Source: Shewanella carassii
Lineage (GTDB): Bacteria; Pseudomonadota; Gammaproteobacteria; Enterobacterales; Shewanellaceae
Direction: 5' to 3'
Assembly: GCF_002777975.1 (NCBI RefSeq)
Contig: NZ_NGVS01000014.1
Location: forward strand, 264,198-328,197
DNA length: 64,000 bases
A model generated the notes under the pieces. It had not been told where the DNA came from and made no database searches. It saw only the letters and a program-made list of their open reading frames with translations. The translations under genes and the position numbers were made by a program. Below, in pieces: positions 34,367 to 42,522 of the stretch (position 1 is the stretch's first letter; every line of letters begins with the position of its first letter).

Positions 34367-34614
34367 CAGCCTTTAACCAGTCCCTCAATGGCGTTAACCA
34401 CGTCGTTGACCGTCCGTACCGACTTGAATTCATCCGGCTGGATCTTTTTACCGGTCAGCTGTTGCAGTTTGATCACCAGATCCACCGCATCTATGCTGTC
34501 CAGATCCAACTCTTCATAGAGGGAAGCCTCAGGGGTTATTGCCTCGGCATCCACTTCAAACTCATCGACCAGGATCTTGCTCAGCATTTCCAATATCTGT
34601 TCACGGCTTTGCAT
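34366..34614 (-). CDS. apeF: Acyl carrier protein (ApeF)
   Basis: 82 residues from ATG 34614, with GGAGG five bases upstream; an in-frame GTG two codons earlier is less likely. The phosphopantetheine serine is in LDLDSIDAVDL near residue 40. It is one of two tandem carrier proteins of the aryl polyene system. It holds the growing chain for ketosynthase, reductase and dehydratase. Confidence 0.93.
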   Translation of the reverse strand: MQSREQILEMLSKILVDEFEVDAEAITPEASLYEELDLDSIDAVDLVIKLQQLTGKKIQPDEFKSVRTVNDVVNAIEGLVKG

Positions 34615-34623
34615 GAGCACCTC

Positions 34624-34878
34624 CTACGCGCGCTGGGATTCGATAAACGCGGCAAGGCTGGCCACACTGTAAAAGTGAGCCTTGGTTGCCTCTGAGTTGG
34701 CTTCGATCTTGACGTCGAACTGCTTCTTGATCGCCAAGCCCAGCTCAAGTGCATCGATGGAATCCAGTCCCAACCCCTCACCGAACAGCGGTGCTTCGGT
34801 ATCTATATCGTCGATACTGATATCCTCAAGATCGAGGCAATCTATGATTAGCTGTTTAATTTCGTTATGTAAGCTCAT
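34624..34878 (-). CDS. apeE: Acyl carrier protein (ApeE)
   Basis: 84 residues, acidic helical protein with the phosphopantetheine site GLGLDSIDALELG near residue 40. It is the first of the two tandem carriers. Its start lies 14 bases inside the apeD gene, and no good ribosome site is seen (AGATATAAATT), so it depends on coupling with apeD or is weakly initiated; yet carriers are normally needed in excess. The gap to apeF is nine bases. Confidence 0.92.
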   Translation of the reverse strand: MSLHNEIKQLIIDCLDLEDISIDDIDTEAPLFGEGLGLDSIDALELGLAIKKQFDVKIEANSEATKAHFYSVASLAAFIESQRA

Positions 34879-35662
34879 AATTTATATCTAATTGTTGTTT
34901 GTAATAGGTTTCTAGGTCTCTGGTGAGTTGGCGTGCCATCCGGGCATCGCCACCGCTTTCGGCATCATACCTCAGATGCGCTATGCTTGCCCCGGTTTCC
35001 ACTTGCATCTGTATGGTGCGTCGCGGGATTTCGTACCAAGGATCCTGTTTGGTGAGCCCGGGATGAACCACCCTGAGTACCACTGGCAGAATATCGGCCC
35101 CGGCGCGCAGGGCGATATTGGCCGAACCGCGGGCAAAAGGGTTGATCGCCGCACCTTTTACCGTGCGGGTGCCCTCGGGAAAGATGATCAGATTGGTGCC
35201 TCTGGCCAACACTTCACGGCAGTCCTGTAGCAGCAGCTCGGCGCCGCGGTTGGGAATATAGCCCGCGGCGGAGACGACTCCGCGCAGAAAGGGGTTGCGC
35301 CAAAGTCCCTGTTTTACTATGCAGCCGGCGTTGGGCATCAGGCTGATTAACACTACAACATCTATGAGGGTGGGGTGATTGGCAATCACCACCATACCTT
35401 TGGCCTGCTGTAATTGCTGCAGATTGACTGTGCTGACCCTGACTACGCCAGCCCAGGTCAGCATATGCACAAAGCCACGGAACATGTAGTGCACCGCTTT
35501 TTGTACTCTTTGAATGCGCACATCGCGCTCGCCGGGCCAGAATCTCAGCACAGGTAAAATGGTCAAGGAGCTCAGCAAGCCGCCGAGGCCGAAGGCGATA
35601 TAACAGCTGATACCCGCCAGCCAACGGGGAAAATAGCCGATGCCGGTCGCCGGGGCTGTCAT
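34865..35662 (-). CDS. apeD: Lysophospholipid-type acyltransferase (ApeD-like)
   Basis: 265 residues from ATG 35662, which overlaps the apeC stop (ATGA). One or two N-terminal hydrophobic helices, then the PlsC motifs: VIANHPTLID (HxxxxD) near residue 95, and FPEGTRT near residue 165. Such enzymes acylate glycerol or lyso-lipids with carrier- or CoA-bound chains; in aryl polyene operons it probably helps attach the product to a lipid anchor. Tail of the gene overlaps apeE by 14 bases. Confidence 0.87.
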   Translation of the reverse strand: MTAPATGIGYFPRWLAGISCYIAFGLGGLLSSLTILPVLRFWPGERDVRIQRVQKAVHYMFRGFVHMLTWAGVVRVSTVNLQQLQQAKGMVVIANHPTLIDVVVLISLMPNAGCIVKQGLWRNPFLRGVVSAAGYIPNRGAELLLQDCREVLARGTNLIIFPEGTRTVKGAAINPFARGSANIALRAGADILPVVLRVVHPGLTKQDPWYEIPRRTIQMQVETGASIAHLRYDAESGGDARMARQLTRDLETYYKQQLDINYELT

Positions 35663-36387
35663 AGCGGCTCCCGGGAAGGTTCCAGCTGCCAATACCACTG
35701 GGCCAGTTGTCCCTGAATTGCCGTGCCGCTTGCCAGTGCCTGCAGTAGGGCACCGAAGCTCAGCGGCTGCCCGGCGCCGGTTTGCTGGCTCAGGGTGACT
35801 CGGGCTATGCCGGTAACATCGGCCGGAGCCAATAATAGCGATAAGGCCAGCGGCAGTTCCATCTCTTGGGTAAATTCATCATAGACGGGCGGCACAGGAT
35901 CATCGCCAAACACCAATAGCAGAGGGCTGGGGTCTTCGGCCAGTTGGGCCCAGGCTTCCAACATGGCCTGGGACAGAGTATCTGTGCCTGCCGCCACTGA
36001 AGTAGAGGCGGCGGTGTTGCCTGTGACTATGCCAAACAGACCGCTGGCGGTGTTGTGAACCGATTGGCTGAAACCCATGGGGGAGAGTGGCTGCCTGACG
36101 ATAATATCCTGCAGTAATTCTATGGTGCGATTGAGTTCGCCATGGCGCGAGGCAAATACGCTGCGGCATTGGCTGGGAGCTTCGGCCTGGAAAGCGGCTT
36201 CCAGCATCATCTTGCTCAGGCGGCTGAAACGGCGCCGCTGCATGGCGGCAACCTGAGGTAACTTGGGGGCGAGGCGATCGCTGTCATCAAGGGCGCAGTT
36301 GCTGCTCTGCCACTGTTGCCAATCTTGCTGCTGTTGATACTCCGGAGACCAGGCTCCCCAGGAGAGAATACTGAACGCTAGTTGCAC
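35659..36387 (-). CDS. apeC: Beta-ketoacyl synthase chain-length factor (ApeC)
   Basis: 242 residues, a short N-terminal-type ketosynthase-like domain (PF13723 type). The start is GTG 36387 with AGAGG seven bases upstream. The region equivalent to the active-site elbow reads GNTAASTSVAAGTDTL and lacks the cysteine, so it cannot condense by itself; this is the expected state of the ApeC subunit that pairs with ApeO and sets chain length. First gene of the 18-gene operon. No methyltransferase or ApeA-type lipoprotein gene precedes it, unlike the E. coli cluster as I recall it. Confidence 0.87.
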   Translation of the reverse strand: MQLAFSILSWGAWSPEYQQQQDWQQWQSSNCALDDSDRLAPKLPQVAAMQRRRFSRLSKMMLEAAFQAEAPSQCRSVFASRHGELNRTIELLQDIIVRQPLSPMGFSQSVHNTASGLFGIVTGNTAASTSVAAGTDTLSQAMLEAWAQLAEDPSPLLLVFGDDPVPPVYDEFTQEMELPLALSLLLAPADVTGIARVTLSQQTGAGQPLSFGALLQALASGTAIQGQLAQWYWQLEPSREPL

Positions 36388-36594
36388 TGCTTTGCCTCTG
36401 CCACAGATCTTTATTGCTTTCCCTTACGGGGCGTGAGGGAGTGAATCTGTTGGGTCGGAATGCGACCGCCGTACCGATTGCCATTCCCTCTGAAACACCG
36501 GTACAAAGGGCTTCATTCTACACCGAAAGTGCGGTTTTTAAGAAGGGGTTTAGGTTACAGCTAAAGATCAGTTACAACTTTTTACTAACAAGCA

Positions 36595-36620
36595 AATCAC
36601 CCGGCGGCTGCCGGGTGATT
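36595..36620 (-). terminator. Hairpin terminator after the DUF3014 gene
   Basis: AATCACCCGGC and GCCGGGTGATT form a perfect 11-bp stem with a four-base loop, ten bases past the DUF3014 stop. On the minus strand it is followed by TGCTTGTT, a weak T-tract. The 240-base gap to apeC also has to hold the APE operon promoter; I could not fix its elements. Confidence 0.72.
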
Positions 36621-36630
36621 CAGATACTGC

Positions 36631-37497
36631 TTAATTGTTCAATTGGCTTTGCAGTCGCCGCAGTGCCGTTTTGATTTTGCGAGTGTTGTCGGGTCCCATG
36701 CGCACCAACATCTTTTGCGCGTTGGGCAGGGCTTCCAGTTTGGGATCGACAAACTTGTAGTTCACGCTGATGGAGTAGAGTTCGATGGGATCTTCTATCA
36801 CAGGAGTAGCCAACAGCACCTTGATAGCCTGTTGTAATCTTTGATCAAATTGGAGGTTGGGATAACCCAGCTCATCGAAGGCCTGCTCCAGCAGTGGCGA
36901 CAATTGACGATAGGTATTGAGTAACTGCTCATCACTCAGGCCGGTGAGGAGATCGCCATACAAGTCGTATCTGTGGTAACTGTCCGGATCCAGGTAGGTC
37001 TTGTTGGCAATTTCAGATACGGTGAAGGTGTCGCTCGGGCCTTTGAGTGGGCTGGTTTTACGAGCCAGTTCACCTTGGGCCAGATTATCGACAAACACCA
37101 CAAACTGACGCACCAGATCATGCTCAACCAGCAGTGGCTCTATTTTCATGCCATCGGCCATGGCTACGGTCTTTTCATGAACATATTCATCACTTTCAGC
37201 CAGTGATGGCAGAGGTTGTTCCGGCTCGGCTTCGGGCTGAACCACCTCAGGTTCTGGCTCGGGTACGGTTTCAGGTTCTGGCACCTGGACTTGGGTTGGC
37301 AGCGGTTCGCTGGGAGCGGGTTCAGGAAGTTCAACCTGGGTGGGCTCTGCTGCTTGTTGCGGCTCTTGCTCGCCGCTGAAATAGTAGTAGGCTCCTCCTG
37401 CAATCAGCAATACCGATACCAAAAGGATGATAGCAATACCACTGTTGCCAGAGGATTTTTCCTGAGGCACGATTCTATCTTCTTGATTGACTTGCAT
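36631..37497 (-). CDS. DUF3014 domain protein
   Basis: 288 residues from ATG 37497 (AAAGGAAA upstream; the longer frame is not needed). Short cytoplasmic N-terminus, one membrane helix (IAIILLVSVLLIAGGAYYYF, about residues 20-40), a Pro/Glu-rich linker to about residue 105, and a C-terminal DUF3014 domain with LVEHDLVRQFVVFVDNLAQGE and the YHRYDLYGDLLTGL segment. Topology suggests an inner membrane anchor with a periplasmic domain. Function unknown. Confidence 0.85.
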   Translation of the reverse strand: MQVNQEDRIVPQEKSSGNSGIAIILLVSVLLIAGGAYYYFSGEQEPQQAAEPTQVELPEPAPSEPLPTQVQVPEPETVPEPEPEVVQPEAEPEQPLPSLAESDEYVHEKTVAMADGMKIEPLLVEHDLVRQFVVFVDNLAQGELARKTSPLKGPSDTFTVSEIANKTYLDPDSYHRYDLYGDLLTGLSDEQLLNTYRQLSPLLEQAFDELGYPNLQFDQRLQQAIKVLLATPVIEDPIELYSISVNYKFVDPKLEALPNAQKMLVRMGPDNTRKIKTALRRLQSQLNN

Positions 37498-37767
37498 TGG
37501 ATTTCCTTTCGTTGATATCTGTGAGGCAGCGCCTCTTTCATTCTGCAAATATTGGCCATCTTGTCCAGCGTTCGACCATTCAGCAGGAAGATTTATTTGT
37601 GAAATAGTGCCAGTAGAGCAGATCCTGTGGTGGCCGACTTGAACCCCGGCTGAACTCTCGGCAGTTTCATGGCGCCTTTAGCGCATTAGAAAAGGCGAAT
37701 CTGTCCTTGTGGCATGCTCTTTTGTAGAGAGTGGCTTACACAGCAATTGGCATTCAAGGCACCTTCC

Positions 37768-39843
37768 TCAGGCCTGAACATACTGCTGCCGGTCGCCCAG
37801 CCAGCGCTGAATGATGGCATCGACATTCTCCGGTGCCTGGCTCATTACATGACGGGCCAGTTTCTGGATGTGGGGAATAAGCGCCTGATCCCTGACCAGA
37901 TCGGCCACCTTCATATCGGCTATACCTGTTTGGCGGGTGCCCAGCACTTCACCGGGGCCGCGGATTTCCAGATCTTTCTGGGCAATCACAAAGCCGTCGT
38001 TGCTCTGGCGCAATACTCCAAGCCGTTTGGTGGCCGTGTGTGACAACGGCGCCTTGTACAGCAGGACGCAGTGGCTGGCCACGGCGCCACGACCGACCCG
38101 GCCGCGCAACTGGTGCAACTGCGCCAGCCCCAGCCGCTCCGGGTTCTCGATGATCATCAGACTGGCGTTGGGCACATCGACCCCCACTTCAATGACAGTG
38201 GTGGCCACCAACAACTTGAGTTCGCCGCGTTTGAAGCTGTCCATAACTTGTTGTTTTTCTGCGCTCTTCATACGGCCATGTACCAGGCCTATGCTCAGCT
38301 CCGGCAGGGCGGCACGCAGTTCTTCGCAGGTGTCTTCGGCCGCCTGGCATTCGAGCACTTCGGATTCTTCGATAAGGGTGCAGACCCAGTAGGCCTGGCG
38401 ACCGTCATTGAGCGCCGCCTGACGTACCCTGTCGATCACCTCCTGACGCCGACTGTCACTGATGGCCACTGTAGTAACCGGAGTGCGTCCAGGCGGCAAC
38501 TCGTCAATGATGGAGGTGTCCAGGTCCGCATAGGCGGTCATCGCCAGGGTGCGGGGAATAGGGGTCGCCGTCATGATCAGCTGGTGGGGATGAAAACCCT
38601 GGCTGATGCCTTTCTCTCTCAGCCCCAGGCGCTGATGTACGCCGAATCTGTGTTGCTCATCTATGATGATCAACGCCAGCTTGTGAAACTGTACCTGCTC
38701 TTGAAAGATGGCGTGGGTGCCTATCACCATGTGGGCACTGCCGGAGGCGATATCCTCCAGCGACTGGGCCCTGGCCTTACCCTTGAGCTTACCCGCCAGC
38801 CAACCGACCTTGAGCCCCAATGGCTCCAGCCATTGGCTGAAATTAATCGCATGTTGCTCGGCCAACAGCTCAGTGGGCGCCATCATGGCCACCTGATAAC
38901 CGTTTTCTATCGCCTGCAGCGCCGCCATGGCCGCCACCAAGGTCTTGCCCGAGCCGACATCGCCCTGAACCAGGCGCATCATGGGTTGCGGCTTTTCAAT
39001 ATCGCGGCCGATATCTGCCACCACTCGCTGCTGCGCTCCCGTAGGTTTAAAGGGCAAGGCGGCGAGGAAAGGATTGAGCAAAGCGCCGGTGGCGGGCAAA
39101 GGCACGGCTTTGTCATGATTGCTGCGCTCTCTGAGCTTGAGCATAGACAGGTTATGCGCCAGCAGCTCTTCCTGCACCAGGCGTTGCTGCGCCGGGTGTT
39201 GCCCCTGTTCCAAGCGATAGATATCGACATCTGCCGGGGGCCTATGCAGGGTGCGCACCGCCTGGGCCAGGCTTTGCTGATTGGGGCGCAGCGCCTCGGG
39301 CAGCAACTCTTGCAGTCCGTCCTCCTGCAGCAGGCTTAGAGCCTGCTCGGTCAATTTCATCCAGCTGGCCTGTTTGAGTCCTTCAGTGGTGGGGTAGATG
39401 GGCGTCAGGGTTTCGCTGAGGCTAGGTGGTTCGTCGCCCTTGAGTATCTTGTAATCCGGATGAATGATCTCGGCCTGATGATTACCTCGGCGCACTTCGC
39501 CGTAGGCTCTAATGGTCAGCCCTTGTTGCATGGCATTGCGCTGGGCGGCAGAGAAATTGAAGAACCTCAGGGTCATGGTGCCGCTGTCATCACGGACATT
39601 GCAGATCAACATGCGCTTGCGGCCATTTATGATCTGGCTGGATTGAATTTCGGCTTCTATGGTGCCGTAGCTGCCGGGTGTGAGGCTGGCTATGGGATAG
39701 ATGCGGGTTCTGTCTTCGTAGCGCAGCGGCAGGTGGAACAGCAGATCCTGTACCGTGTTGATTCCGAGCTTGTGCAGTTTCTCAGCCATTTTAGCGGCTA
39801 CGCCCTTGAGCTCGGTGATAGCAATAAGATCCAGTCTCTGCAA
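37768..39843 (-). CDS. recG: ATP-dependent DNA helicase RecG
   Basis: 691 residues, usual length. It remodels stalled forks and branched DNA. The N-terminal wedge domain (OB fold, residues about 50-150, with LRYEDRTRIYPIASL) is followed by helicase motifs: GDVGSGKTLVAA (Walker A), IIDEQHRFGVHQR (DEQH box), TATPIPRTLA, LVHGRMKSAEK, VEVGVDVPNA and QLRGRVGRG, then the RecG C-terminal TRG region. The start is TTG 39843, giving an N-terminus that aligns with other RecG proteins; the upstream AAAGG is close. The 270-base gap to DUF3014 contains nothing I recognise. Confidence 0.97.
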   Translation of the reverse strand: MQRLDLIAITELKGVAAKMAEKLHKLGINTVQDLLFHLPLRYEDRTRIYPIASLTPGSYGTIEAEIQSSQIINGRKRMLICNVRDDSGTMTLRFFNFSAAQRNAMQQGLTIRAYGEVRRGNHQAEIIHPDYKILKGDEPPSLSETLTPIYPTTEGLKQASWMKLTEQALSLLQEDGLQELLPEALRPNQQSLAQAVRTLHRPPADVDIYRLEQGQHPAQQRLVQEELLAHNLSMLKLRERSNHDKAVPLPATGALLNPFLAALPFKPTGAQQRVVADIGRDIEKPQPMMRLVQGDVGSGKTLVAAMAALQAIENGYQVAMMAPTELLAEQHAINFSQWLEPLGLKVGWLAGKLKGKARAQSLEDIASGSAHMVIGTHAIFQEQVQFHKLALIIIDEQHRFGVHQRLGLREKGISQGFHPHQLIMTATPIPRTLAMTAYADLDTSIIDELPPGRTPVTTVAISDSRRQEVIDRVRQAALNDGRQAYWVCTLIEESEVLECQAAEDTCEELRAALPELSIGLVHGRMKSAEKQQVMDSFKRGELKLLVATTVIEVGVDVPNASLMIIENPERLGLAQLHQLRGRVGRGAVASHCVLLYKAPLSHTATKRLGVLRQSNDGFVIAQKDLEIRGPGEVLGTRQTGIADMKVADLVRDQALIPHIQKLARHVMSQAPENVDAIIQRWLGDRQQYVQA

Positions 39844-40004
39844 ACCTTTAGCACCGGATTACTGTGAATTTATACATATACTATCAGAGAAATAGCCCTT
39901 GGCAATGCGTTGCTTTTATCGGCTGGATAAAGTGTGGCGTAATGGTGGCAGGGCTTCTGCTGGGATGTGATGAAGGTACGGCAAAAGCCCTGGGGCGGAT
40001 TATT

Positions 40005-40247
40005 CTACCGTCGCCGCCAGTTTAACAGGGTGACCAAGGGCTTTATCAGTAGCTGAACACTACCGATGACAAACATCCAGGCGCCGATAAGAGTGTGAAC
40101 ATCGGTGAGAAAAAAGAAGCTGCCCAGTAGAAAACAGAGCGCGACTATCAGGTCGCTGAGGGTATTGAACAAGGCGTGTTTGGGAAGAGGGGTGGCGGGG
40201 GCTTTGATATCTTGCTCGGCAAAATATCGCTGCTTACTGTCGATCAT
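40005..40247 (-). CDS. YrhK-like small membrane protein
   Basis: 80 residues: a polar N-terminus to residue 26, then two hydrophobic helices (FNTLSDLIVALCFLLGSFFFL and IGAWMFVIGSVQLLIKPLV), ending in a basic tail NWRRR. This is the YrhK-domain layout. AAGGAA lies before the ATG at 40247. Function unknown. It stands alone. Confidence 0.78.
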   Translation of the reverse strand: MIDSKQRYFAEQDIKAPATPLPKHALFNTLSDLIVALCFLLGSFFFLTDVHTLIGAWMFVIGSVQLLIKPLVTLLNWRRR

Positions 40248-40414
40248 GGTTCCTTCTTGGTAGTTATGATTTGCCGCGATACCTTAACGCTGCCACCTTC
40301 AGGGTGCAAATCTAATTCTCTGTTTTAATAAAATAAATATATCAACATAATCATTGGATTAAGTTAACAGCTGGCCCCTTTGGTTCGGCAGGTTTGGCTA
40401 AAGCGTAGCGTAAC

Positions 40415-41020
40415 TTAACGGCCCAGGCCTGAACCTTGGGTAACAGTTATTTCACCGTTAAAGCCTATCAGTTCGGCGAGGGTTTGTGCGTAGGCTCTGG
40501 CCTTGTCTGTGGCCTGTTTTTGAGGTTTGAACAGGCCAAAACCGAGTCGCTCACGCTCAGCAAAACAGAGTACCACGCTGACACTTATGAGCTCTTCGTC
40601 AGTCAGGTGTTCAAGCATGTGACTTCTGGATCTTTCGTTATAGGTATTGCGTTGCAGCTCTATGCGGCAGAGTTGACTGAGAGGCTTGCTTTTTCCGCCC
40701 CGGAAGAAGCAACCCTGTTGCAGATCCAAAGTTACGGGTTTGAGCAAGCGGTAGAGGTTCAGGCCCATGATGATGCCGCTTAGCCCCAACACTATGGCTA
40801 TGATGGCAGCCGTAAACCAAGTGTCCTGTCTGGCGGGGTCCAACACCAGTACTCCCAGCATTCCGGCAAGCATCAATAGTAGTCCCCAAAGTGCGTATTT
40901 CAGTTGCGTTTGCCTGCTGCGCCAGACGAGTTTCAACTTGCCCGGCTCGGCTTTGAGCTCTGTCATCAGCATATGCTGCTGATATTGGCAGAGCCTGGCC
41001 TGCTGTGGTTTTTGGGTCAT
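40415..41020 (-). CDS. Hypothetical inner membrane protein
   Basis: 201 residues, not recognised. A basic N-terminal region (residues 1-40) is followed by two membrane helices (ALWGLLLMLAGMLGVLVL and WFTAAIIAIVLGLSGIIMGL, about residues 43-90), and a cytoplasmic beta/alpha C-terminal domain (residues 95-200) with CRIELQRNTYNERSRSHM. The layout of two helices and a soluble tail recalls PH-like bacterial membrane domains. No partner gene. The start at 41020 has no good ribosome site. Confidence 0.65.
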   Translation of the reverse strand: MTQKPQQARLCQYQQHMLMTELKAEPGKLKLVWRSRQTQLKYALWGLLLMLAGMLGVLVLDPARQDTWFTAAIIAIVLGLSGIIMGLNLYRLLKPVTLDLQQGCFFRGGKSKPLSQLCRIELQRNTYNERSRSHMLEHLTDEELISVSVVLCFAERERLGFGLFKPQKQATDKARAYAQTLAELIGFNGEITVTQGSGLGR

Positions 41021-41065
41021 AAAATGGTCACCATGAAATCAGTCGTTTGTCGTAAAACCCAGTGC

Positions 41066-41434
41066 TCAAACCAGCAGGCTCGAGTGAGCGGCTATCAGTT
41101 GCCAGCCGCTTGTCCTGTGCAGCCAAACCCGGGTAAAGCGAAAACGACCGTTGGCCGGTGCTTTGGCATAGCTGCCCTGAATATTCACCTCCGCCGATAC
41201 TATCGCAGTCCCCTGATGCAGTCGTATCTCTTCGGCCAGAGTGTCTATCCGAGTGATATTGAGCAGGCCTGAGCTGTGGGCATGCAGATCCTCTGCTTTG
41301 CCGAGCACTTGTCCCAGGTGATTGGTGAATATCAGTTGAGGCGACAACAGTCTATCCAGCAAATTGATATCCGAATTCAACATGGCACTACGCAGTTGGC
41401 TTTCCAGTTGCTGAATCTCTGTGATGTGATTCAT
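41066..41434 (-). CDS. DUF4440/SnoaL-like protein
   Basis: 122 residues from ATG 41434 (GGGAA upstream; a longer frame adds 26 residues that overlap the upstream spacer). NTF2-like fold: IQQLESQLRSAMLNSDINLLDRLL helix pair, then FTNHLGQVLGKAEDLHAH and the closing RFRFTRVWLHRTSGWQLIAAHSS. DUF4440 proteins bind small molecules or are enzymes of varied function; no assignment possible. Likely cytoplasmic. Confidence 0.8.
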   Translation of the reverse strand: MNHITEIQQLESQLRSAMLNSDINLLDRLLSPQLIFTNHLGQVLGKAEDLHAHSSGLLNITRIDTLAEEIRLHQGTAIVSAEVNIQGSYAKAPANGRFRFTRVWLHRTSGWQLIAAHSSLLV

Positions 41435-41480
41435 GGTTATTCCCAAGGTCTGATGACTGGCGGCAAAGACGCAAGAAGGT

Positions 41481-41948
41481 TTAAAAAATACTGACTTTGG
41501 CACACTTGCCACAGTACCAGGAGTTCTGCCATTGATTCAGCGCCGCCTGGTATTGCTGCATCGACTTTCGCCCTCCCAAGTAATTTTTCCACAGCCAATC
41601 GGCGCTCAGGATCAGAGTAAAACAGGAGACAAAAAAGCACAGCACTCCCACCCAAAAACTGCTCCAGTTGCTGCCAGCCTGAAACCCCAGGTAGCCACCC
41701 AAGAATAGTCCGGGGAAAGCCGCCAGAAATAGTACCAAGGGCTGAGGGTCAGATGGCGGCGAACAGCGCTTGGCCAGTTCGGTTTGCAGTTGGGCGCTAC
41801 CCTTGAGTTTTTGTTTTCCATGCACAGAAAAGGGTTGGTTGTTCCACACGGGTTTGGCCGAGGCGCTGACTGAAACTTCTGTGGTGCCCTCGGCATGAAT
41901 GGCTTTGAAGTGTCTGATATTGTCTGAGCCGCAATGTCTGCAACGCAT
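41481..41948 (-). CDS. Hypothetical membrane protein with CxxC pairs at both ends
   Basis: 155 residues, not recognised. It starts MRCRHCGSDN (Cys3, Cys6) and ends WYCGKCAKVSIF (Cys146, Cys149). Between them lies a polar region (residues 10-65), then two membrane helices (LVLFLAAFPGLFLGGYLGF, then FWVGVLCFFVSCFTLILSA, about residues 70-120). A two-helix hairpin puts both CxxC pairs on the same side, so they can jointly bind one zinc ion. The upstream gap carries no obvious promoter; the DUF4440 gene follows 46 bases later. Confidence 0.72.
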   Translation of the reverse strand: MRCRHCGSDNIRHFKAIHAEGTTEVSVSASAKPVWNNQPFSVHGKQKLKGSAQLQTELAKRCSPPSDPQPLVLFLAAFPGLFLGGYLGFQAGSNWSSFWVGVLCFFVSCFTLILSADWLWKNYLGGRKSMQQYQAALNQWQNSWYCGKCAKVSIF

Positions 41949-42522
41949 TGATTGTTCTCCTTAACTTAGACTAACCGGATCCCTGATTCTTCTCGTCCAA
42001 ACAACTGCCTTAGGGTAAGAGGCCTGAGCTGAACGCCGAGTCATGGTAAAGCTTTTAGCCTCAGGGTTGAACCCCGATATGCTGCGCTTGCGGTATATTC
42101 AAGTGAACCCGCATTTATGGATATATAACAGTGAAATTTATCGGGCGTGTGCCCCTTAAAAAACCAAGTCATTTTAGGACGGGGCAGCGCTTTACTCCCG
42201 ATATTCGCAGAAGGGAACCGGGTTTTGCCTGTTTTGGCAACCGTGATTGATAGCCGGTCTTGGTATCCTAAACCCCTGCGACTGAGGCTCTGGGGCTCAG
42301 GATACAGGTCACTGCACAAGGTAAGGGAGTTGTGTTTGTTTGAGCGCCTTTATAACCAGTGCCTTACTGATTTTCCCATAGAGAAAAACATCCAACAGCC
42401 GAGTAACTTACTCGCCAAAAAACTAACCTCAAGTTGTGAGCCCCTGCATAGTTAAATTGATTAACCTGAGTAAAATCCGCGCGCCAATAACATACGCGTA
42501 AACACTATTTGGGGAGATATCG
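41949..42522. other. 574-base stretch without a convincing gene
   Basis: Small overlapping frames exist on both strands (minus 42041-42319, plus 42147-42455), but none has a ribosome site, a recognisable domain or a clear start. The segment 42110-42300 has an uneven composition and may be a dispersed intergenic element. The promoter of the DUF3332 gene is expected in the last 100 bases. Confidence 0.45.

Noticed and set aside
19590-36387. APE genes as ordinary fatty acid synthesis or hut genes
   Set aside because: FabF-, FabG- and HutH-like calls are possible for single genes, but the set with two carriers, MMPL, LolA-like, DUF3261 and chain-length factor fits only an aryl polyene-type operon.
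38071-39339. Plus-strand frame of 422 residues
   Set aside because: It lies opposite recG in a GC-rich region; composition (His/Gln/Arg-rich) is that of a shadow frame.
42041-42319. Minus-strand frame of 92 residues in the gene-poor stretch
   Set aside because: No ribosome site, no recognised domain, overlaps an opposite frame at 42147-42455 of equal quality.
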